A DNA stretch of 64,000 nt, taken from assembly GCF_026932795.1 (NCBI RefSeq), contig NZ_JADPVH010000008.1:1-64000 (forward strand). Direction: 5' to 3'. This DNA is from Paenarthrobacter sp. Z7-10 (GTDB lineage: Bacteria > Actinomycetota > Actinomycetes > Actinomycetales > Micrococcaceae). The notes below the pieces were generated by a model that was not told where the DNA came from, did no database searches, and was given only the letters and a program-made list of their open reading frames with translations. Position 1 is the stretch's first letter. Each line of letters starts with the position of its first letter. The position numbers and the translations under genes are program-made. This document shows, one piece after another, positions 58,746-64,000 of the stretch.

Positions 58746-58791
58746 TAAGATCCGCCGCCCCGGAGTCGGGACCTGCCCCCGGGCTGCCGCG

Positions 58792-58797
58792 TAGGAT
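58792..58797 (+). promoter_or_regulatory. candidate -10 of the 53-residue protein gene
   Basis: TAGGAT lies 53 nt before the ATG, divergent from the map promoter. Confidence 0.45.
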
Positions 58798-58850
58798 CGG
58801 TATTGGGCCCTGTATGTCGGCCTGAGGACAAAGAGGTGAAAGGAGCCACC

Positions 58851-59012
58851 ATGCCGCAGTTCTGGTACAACGTCAAAACACACGAGGTCGAAGAGGACGC
58901 GCAGTCCGACTGGCGTGCCCTGATTGGCCCGTACGACAGCCGCGAGGAAGCGCAGCAGGCGCTGGAAAAGGTCAAGAGCCGCAATGCCAGCTGGGAGGCC
59001 GACGACGACTGA
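58851..59012 (+). CDS. small conserved SPOR-like protein
   Basis: This 53-residue protein reads as PQFWYNVKTHEVEEDAQSD followed by WRALIGPYDSREEAQQALEK. The pattern of an aromatic YNVKT start and a GPYDSREEAQQALE segment resembles a minimal SPOR repeat (xxGPYxSxxEAxxA). It has no signal peptide, so if it binds glycan it would need export by other means; a cytosolic role is equally possible. GGAG 7 nt upstream sets the start. It lies between map and panB. Confidence 0.8.
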   Translation: MPQFWYNVKTHEVEEDAQSDWRALIGPYDSREEAQQALEKVKSRNASWEADDD

Positions 59013-59057
59013 GGGCTGGAGCGGGCAGCCCCGGTTGGCGGGTGGCGGCGAAAAGGC

Positions 59058-59912
59058 TCAGAAGGAGTGCTCCGGGCCGGGGAAACTGCCATTGCGGACG
59101 TCCTCCCCATAAGCCTTGGCGGCAGTGGACAGCACGGTGTGCAGATCGGCATACTGCTTGACGAACTTGGCCATCCGCCCGGTGCGCAGGCCCGCCATGT
59201 CCTGCCACACCAGCACCTGCCCGGTGGTGGCATTGCCTGCGCCAATGCCGATGGTGGGCACGGAGACAGCCGCCTCCACGGCCGCGGCCACGCCAGCGGG
59301 AACCATTTCCATCAGCACCGCGAAGGCACCGGCCTCGGCCAGCGCCACTGCGTCGTCAACGAGGGCCTGCCCGGCATCGCCGCGGCCCTGCACCCGGTAG
59401 CCGCCGAGCACGTGCTCACTTTGCGGCGTGAAGCCGATGTGTGCCATCACCGGGATTCCCGCAGCCGTCATGGCACGCACGGTTTCCGCGTAGTAGGCGC
59501 CGCCTTCCATCTTGACGGCGTGCACCCGGCCCTCTTTCATCAGCCGCACCGAGGAGGCAATGGCCTGCGCCGGTGAGGCCTCATAGCTGCCAAAGGGCAG
59601 ATCCGCCACCACAAGCGCCCGGCGCGCAGCGGAGCTGACCGCACGGGAAAAGATAATCAGCTCATCGAGTGTAATCGGCAGCGAGGTTTCATAGCCCAGG
59701 ACATTGTTGGCCGCCGAATCCCCAATCAGCAGCACCTCGATCCCGGCCTCATCGAAGATCTGCGCCGCGTACTGGTCGTATGCGGTAAGCATGGCAAACC
59801 GGGTGCCGCGGTCCTTGGCCTGCTGCAGATGGTGAGTACGGATCCGTTTCGCCGGTTCCGCGGGGGCCGCCGGTCCTGAGCCGTAGGGCGGGGCGCTTTC
59901 TGCATCACTCAT
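59058..59912 (-). CDS. panB: 3-methyl-2-oxobutanoate hydroxymethyltransferase
   Basis: PanB makes ketopantoate, the first step of pantothenate and coenzyme A synthesis. The 284-residue protein has [61 protein letters not shown] and [11 protein letters not shown], plus [18 protein letters not shown]. It is expressed from a probable leaderless start 6 nt after TAGGCT. The map-panB-glnA2-glnE neighbourhood matches mycobacteria. Confidence 0.96.
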   Translation of the reverse strand: MSDAESAPPYGSGPAAPAEPAKRIRTHHLQQAKDRGTRFAMLTAYDQYAAQIFDEAGIEVLLIGDSAANNVLGYETSLPITLDELIIFSRAVSSAARRALVVADLPFGSYEASPAQAIASSVRLMKEGRVHAVKMEGGAYYAETVRAMTAAGIPVMAHIGFTPQSEHVLGGYRVQGRGDAGQALVDDAVALAEAGAFAVLMEMVPAGVAAAVEAAVSVPTIGIGAGNATTGQVLVWQDMAGLRTGRMAKFVKQYADLHTVLSTAAKAYGEDVRNGSFPGPEHSF

Positions 59913-59918
59913 GCCTCG

Positions 59919-59924
59919 AGCCTA
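59919..59924 (-). promoter_or_regulatory. -10 element of probable leaderless panB transcript
   Basis: On the minus strand TAGGCT is followed by 6 nt (CGAGGC) and the ATG at 59912. Confidence 0.5.
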
Positions 59925-60011
59925 CTGGAGGCGGGCACTGTCCGGGCCGCCCGCAGGGCCGCGCTGTGGCCAGCGCGCCATCGCGGACAGGGAATTCTCC
60001 GATGCCCGACT

Positions 60012-60017
60012 TAGGAT
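60012..60017 (+). promoter_or_regulatory. candidate glnA2 -10 element
   Basis: TAGGAT lies 51 nt before the glnA2 ATG, leaving a leader of about 45 nt that contains GAGGAG. Confidence 0.45.
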
Positions 60018-60068
60018 GGGAACAAAGGCCCGCGGCCAGCGGAAGTGGACCAAAGGAAAAGAGGAGTC

Positions 60069-61409
60069 ATGGACCGTCAGCAGGAGTTCGTCCTACGCAC
60101 CATCGAAGAGCGCGACGTGCGCTTTGTGCGCATGTGGTTCACCGACGTCGTGGGCTCGCTAAAGTCCGTGGCGCTTGCGCCGGCCGAGGTGGAAGGCGCT
60201 TTCGCTGAGGGTCTGGGTTTTGATGGCTCCGCGATTGAGGGTCTGGCCCGTGTCTTCGAATCCGACATGCTGGCCCAACCCGATCCGTCGACCTTCCAGA
60301 TCCTGCCATGGCGGGGCGAGACGGAGCAGACCTCGCGGATGTTCTGCGACATCCTTACCCCGGACGGCCAGCCCTCCGCGGCGGACCCCCGCAACGTGCT
60401 CAAACGGACTCTGGCCAAAGCCGCGGACATGGGTTTCACCTGTTACACGCACCCGGAAATCGAGTTCTACCTGCTGAAGTCCCAGGAACTGGGACCCGAC
60501 GGCATTCCGGTCCCGGTGGACCGTGCCGGGTACTTTGACCACGTTCCGGGCGGAGTGGCGCAGGATTTCCGCCGCACCGCCGTGACGATGCTGGAAAACG
60601 TCGGCATTTCGGTGGAATTCAGCCACCACGAGGGCGGGCCGGGACAGAACGAGATTGATCTGCGGTACGCGGACGCCTTGCAGACCGCGGACAACATCAT
60701 GACCTTCCGCACCGTCATCAAGGAGGTGGCGCTGCAGCAGGGCACCTATGCCACTTTCATGCCCAAGCCCTTTTCGGATCATCCCGGCTCCGGCATGCAC
60801 ACCCACTTCTCACTCTTCGAGGGAGACGCCAACGCGTTCTACGAGGCGGGCGCCGAGTTCCAGCTCTCCGCCACCGCCCGGCACTTCATTGCCGGCATCC
60901 TGCACCATGCGCCGGAGTTCACAGCTGTCACCAATCAGTTCGTGAACTCCTACAAGCGTCTCTGGGGCGGCGGGGAAGCTCCCAGCTATCTCTCCTGGGG
61001 GCACAATAACCGCTCCGCCTTGGTTCGGGTGCCACTGTACAAGCCGGGCAAAGGACAGTCTGCGCGGATTGAATACCGCGGAATTGATTCCGCCGCGAAC
61101 CCGTATCTGGCGTACGCGGTGCTGCTCGGGGCGGGGCTGAAGGGGATCGAGGAGGAGTACGAACTGCCGCCGGCTGCGGAGGACGACGTGTGGTCGCTGA
61201 CCTCCTCGGAGCGCCGCGCCATGGGCCATGACCCGCTGCCATCCAGCCTGCACGACGCGGTCCGCCAGATGGAGGAGTCCGAGCTTATGCCGAAAATCCT
61301 GGGGGAGCAGGTTTTTGAGCATTTCCTGCGCAATAAGCGGGCCGAGTGGCAGGACTACCGGCTGCAGGTGACTCCCTACGAGCTGACGCGCAATCTGGGC
61401 ATTCTTTAG
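60069..61409 (+). CDS. glnA2: glutamine synthetase, GlnA2 type
   Basis: The 446-residue glutamine synthetase I-type enzyme is closest to mycobacterial GlnA2 (Rv2222c). It starts MDRQQEFVLRTIEERDVRFV and has GFDGSAIEGLARV, the beta-grasp/catalytic HPEIEFYLLK, VEFSHHEGGPGQNEIDLRYADAL, FMPKPFSDHPGSGMHTHFSL and NRSALVRVP. The position that holds the adenylylated Tyr in GlnA1 (NLYDLPPEE type) reads EDDVWSLT with Trp375, so the modified residue is absent. The ATG has GAGGAG. It is followed 9 nt later by glnE. Confidence 0.94.
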   Translation: MDRQQEFVLRTIEERDVRFVRMWFTDVVGSLKSVALAPAEVEGAFAEGLGFDGSAIEGLARVFESDMLAQPDPSTFQILPWRGETEQTSRMFCDILTPDGQPSAADPRNVLKRTLAKAADMGFTCYTHPEIEFYLLKSQELGPDGIPVPVDRAGYFDHVPGGVAQDFRRTAVTMLENVGISVEFSHHEGGPGQNEIDLRYADALQTADNIMTFRTVIKEVALQQGTYATFMPKPFSDHPGSGMHTHFSLFEGDANAFYEAGAEFQLSATARHFIAGILHHAPEFTAVTNQFVNSYKRLWGGGEAPSYLSWGHNNRSALVRVPLYKPGKGQSARIEYRGIDSAANPYLAYAVLLGAGLKGIEEEYELPPAAEDDVWSLTSSERRAMGHDPLPSSLHDAVRQMEESELMPKILGEQVFEHFLRNKRAEWQDYRLQVTPYELTRNLGIL

Positions 61410-61418
61410 GGCTCCGCC

Positions 61419-64000
61419 GTGGTCAGCCTGCAGCGCAAACTGATTGCCAATGGCTTTGCCGACCTGGAGAAGAGCGAGCGTTTCCTTCGTGCGCCGGAGC
61501 TGGCGGGCATCGATGAGGTCCGGCTGTTCGACGGGCTGGCGATGGCGGCGGATCCGGACTTGGCGCTGCAGTCCCTGGTCCGGCTGCTGAGTCAAAGTCC
61601 GCAGTTGAAGGAACTGGCCGGTGCCGGCGTCGAGCGCAGTGAGGCGACGTACCGGCTGCTGGGCTCCTCCGAGGCGCTGGCCGAATTCCTGATCAGGCAC
61701 CCGGAACATCTGGATGTGCTCTCCGAACGGGTCGGTCCGGAGCCCAGAGCGCGCAGCGGTGCCGAGCTGCGGTCCTCCCTGCTGGAGGCGGTGGGCGCCG
61801 ATCCGGCAGCCGGAACACCGGTGGCCGCCCTGACGGGGCCGGATGCCTACGTTGCGCTCCGCAGCCGGTACCGCAGGCATCTGGCTCAGCTGGCCATCCG
61901 CGACCTCTGTGCTGCGTCGCCGCAGGACTTTCTGCCGGAGGCCGGGGCGGAGTTGGCGGACCTGGCCGGAGCGGCGCTGGAGGCAGCGCTTGCCGTTTCC
62001 CGGGCGGAGCTGGGCCGCACCGCGGGCGCGGACCGGGTGGCCGCCGTCGCGCTCGCCGTCATCGGGATGGGCAAATGTGGCGCCCGCGAGCTGAACTACA
62101 TCTCCGACGTCGACGTCATTTATGTCCTCGAAGCCACCGGTATCGACGAGAGCGAGGCAGTTCCGCTCGGCACCGCGCTGGCCAGCGGAATCTCCCGGGC
62201 CATCAATGCCCCTGCCCGGGAACCGGGGCTGTGGGAGGTGGACGCCAATCTGCGGCCGGAGGGCAAGGAAGGACCGCTGGTGCGGACGCTGGAATCCCAT
62301 CTGACGTACTACCGGCGTTGGGCGCAAAGCTGGGAGTTCCAGGCCCTGCTCAAGGCGCGCACGGTCGCGGGGAATGCCGCCCTTGGTGCACGCTACGAGG
62401 AAGCCCTGGCGCCGCTGATCTGGACCTCTTCGGAGCGGGAGGGCTTCGTGGATTCGGTGCAGTCCATGCGCCGGCGGGTCACGGACAACATTCCGCAGCG
62501 GGAGGAATCGCGCCAGCTCAAGCTGGGTAAGGGCGGCCTGCGCGACGTGGAATTCACCGTCCAGCTGCTGCAGCTGGTGCATGCCAAGGCGGACCCGTCG
62601 CTGCGCTGCAAGGATACGACGGCGGCCATCGCGGCGTTGTCGGCCGGTGGATACATCGGGCGCACCGATGCCCGCGAGTTCGACAACGCTTATCGCTATC
62701 TGCGGGTGCTTGAACACCGGATCCAGCTCGTGCAGATGCGTCGGACGCATTTGATGCCGGAGTCCGATTCCGCCCTGCGTGCACTCGCCAAATCCGCAGC
62801 CGGACCGCTAAGTACCGCCCGTCCCAGCGGGGCTGCCCTGCTGGCGCATTGGCAACAGGTGAAGCGGCGTGTCCGGGCACTGCATGAGCGCATCTTCGAT
62901 CGGCCGCTGCTCAATACGGCGGCCCACCTCAGCGCCGATGACGTCACCCTCACCTCGGAGGCAGCTCAGGGCCGACTCGCCGCGCTCGGCTACCGGGACG
63001 CGCCCGGTGCGCTGCGCCATATTGAGGCGCTCACGGCAGGCGTCAGCCGGCGGGCGGCGCTGCAGCGTCAGCTGCTGCCGGTACTGCTTGACTGGCTGGC
63101 CGACGGCGTCGATCCGGATGCGGGGCTGCTGGGTTTCCGCCGGCTCAGCGAGGCGCTGGGCACCTCGCACTGGTACCTGGGCATGCTGCGGGATTCGCAG
63201 GCCGCCGCTGAACGGCTGTGCCATCTGCTCTCCAGCTCACGGCTGATCACGGATCTGCTGGAAGTGTCGCCCGAGGCGACCGCCTGGCTGGGTGCGGACA
63301 AGGAACTGGTGCCGCTCAGCTTCGCGGCGCAGTGGCAGGAAATCCGGTCCAAGATGTCCCGCCATGCCGACCCTGGCCAGGCGATGCGGCTGATCAGGCT
63401 GATCCGGCGCCGTGAGGTGCTGCGGATAGCGATTGCGGACTGCTGTTCGATGCTGGAGCAGGACCAGGTGGGCGCGGCCCTGGCGGACGCGGACCGGGCG
63501 GCCGTGCTGGGGGCACTCCATGTTGCCGAAGCCGCCGCGCATGCGGAATCAGGGACACTGACCAATGTTCTGGTCGTTGCCATGGGCCGGCAGGGCGGCC
63601 GGGAGATCGGCTACGGCTCCGACGCGGACGTTATGTATGTGCACAGGGCACTCCCGGGGGTGGCTGAGCAGGACGCCCAGCGGCAGGCGGAGCACATTGT
63701 GAGCAGACTTTCGGCGCTGCTGACGCAGCCGCTGAAACCTGCGATCCTCGCTGAAAGGGTGCTGGTCATCGACGCGGGCCTGCGCCCCGAAGGCAAAAAC
63801 GGACCCCTGGTCCGAAGCCTGGAGTCCTACCGCGGGTACTACGCCCGCTGGTCACTGGTCTGGGAGGCGCAGGCCCTGCTGCGGGCCCGCCCGATGGCAG
63901 GCAACGATGAACTGGCCGCGGAGTTCCTTGCCCTCGTGGATCCGGTGCGTTACCCCCACCAGCTCGCCGACGCTGAGGTACGTGAAATCCGGCGGATCAA
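61419..64000 (+). CDS. glnE: glutamine synthetase adenylyltransferase/removase (partial, runs off the right edge)
   Basis: GlnE adds and removes AMP on glutamine synthetase in response to nitrogen status. The first 860 codons are open without a stop; the family length is about 990. GTG 61419 lies 9 nt after the glnA2 stop. The N-terminal adenylyl-removase domain has IGMGKCGARELNYISDVDVIY (from about residue 214, given in parts: IGMGKCGARELNY and ISDVDVIY). The C-terminal transferase domain begins near residue 720 with AMGRQGGREIGYGSDADVMY. Both nucleotidyltransferase signatures are intact. Confidence 0.95.
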   Translation, partial: MVSLQRKLIANGFADLEKSERFLRAPELAGIDEVRLFDGLAMAADPDLALQSLVRLLSQSPQLKELAGAGVERSEATYRLLGSSEALAEFLIRHPEHLDVLSERVGPEPRARSGAELRSSLLEAVGADPAAGTPVAALTGPDAYVALRSRYRRHLAQLAIRDLCAASPQDFLPEAGAELADLAGAALEAALAVSRAELGRTAGADRVAAVALAVIGMGKCGARELNYISDVDVIYVLEATGIDESEAVPLGTALASGISRAINAPAREPGLWEVDANLRPEGKEGPLVRTLESHLTYYRRWAQSWEFQALLKARTVAGNAALGARYEEALAPLIWTSSEREGFVDSVQSMRRRVTDNIPQREESRQLKLGKGGLRDVEFTVQLLQLVHAKADPSLRCKDTTAAIAALSAGGYIGRTDAREFDNAYRYLRVLEHRIQLVQMRRTHLMPESDSALRALAKSAAGPLSTARPSGAALLAHWQQVKRRVRALHERIFDRPLLNTAAHLSADDVTLTSEAAQGRLAALGYRDAPGALRHIEALTAGVSRRAALQRQLLPVLLDWLADGVDPDAGLLGFRRLSEALGTSHWYLGMLRDSQAAAERLCHLLSSSRLITDLLEVSPEATAWLGADKELVPLSFAAQWQEIRSKMSRHADPGQAMRLIRLIRRREVLRIAIADCCSMLEQDQVGAALADADRAAVLGALHVAEAAAHAESGTLTNVLVVAMGRQGGREIGYGSDADVMYVHRALPGVAEQDAQRQAEHIVSRLSALLTQPLKPAILAERVLVIDAGLRPEGKNGPLVRSLESYRGYYARWSLVWEAQALLRARPMAGNDELAAEFLALVDPVRYPHQLADAEVREIRRI

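Overview
The window is a high-GC actinobacterial chromosome segment. It most resembles an Arthrobacter-type Micrococcaceae genome. Three things support this: the gene order is largely that of mycobacterial, corynebacterial and Micrococcaceae chromosomes; mycothiol metabolism is present (mycothione reductase); and MurE carries a non-DAP substrate motif, consistent with L-lysine peptidoglycan. It is core chromosome. The only mobile DNA seen is the 3' end of an IS30-type transposase at the left edge.

Region 1 (1-7.4 kb): after the IS remnant come gcvH, garA/odhI (FHA), an FtsR-type MerR regulator, a bifunctional-nuclease-fold gene, a second MerR regulator, an orphan ParA-type ATPase on the opposite strand, and gcvP. 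The order gcvH-garA-merR-bfn-merR-gcvP is the one around mycobacterial Rv1826-Rv1832; the ParA gene is extra.

Region 2 (7.5-27.5 kb): pyruvate carboxylase overlaps mycothione reductase. A FadD15-type acyl-CoA ligase, a ROK glucokinase, a small membrane protein plus esterase pair, a PlsC acyltransferase, class II DAHP synthase, a PASTA Ser/Thr kinase (PknL-like), a LysM/lytic transglycosylase, an Rv2175c-like DNA-binding protein, a polyprenyl diphosphate synthase with a lipoprotein, DNA polymerase IV and a DUF3040 protein follow.

Region 3 (27.7-48.9 kb): a complete dcw cell-wall and division cluster. The order is mraZ, rsmH, ftsL-like, pbpB/ftsI, murE, murF, mraY, murD, ftsW, murG, murC, ftsQ, ftsZ, pgeF, yggS, sepF, yggT, divIVA/wag31. 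From murF to ftsQ the genes overlap or abut. A 10-bp-periodic GTGG array over a promoter precedes mraZ, and nested dyads precede ftsZ.

Region 4 (49-64 kb): lspA, rluD, dnaE1, a membrane protein, hisD, nrdR, polyphosphate glucokinase, map, a 53-residue protein, panB, glnA2 and the first 860 codons of glnE, which runs off the right edge.

Nine genes have a TANNNT hexamer 6-7 nt before the start codon and no Shine-Dalgarno sequence, which is the signature of leaderless mRNA. Several division and wall genes (murC, ftsQ, divIVA, murE) carry short in-frame tandem repeats. No CRISPR array, prophage, tRNA, rRNA, secondary-metabolite cluster or clearly novel multi-gene system was seen. The least explained items are the orphan ParA, the ftsZ upstream dyads and the repeat-bearing insertions in division proteins.
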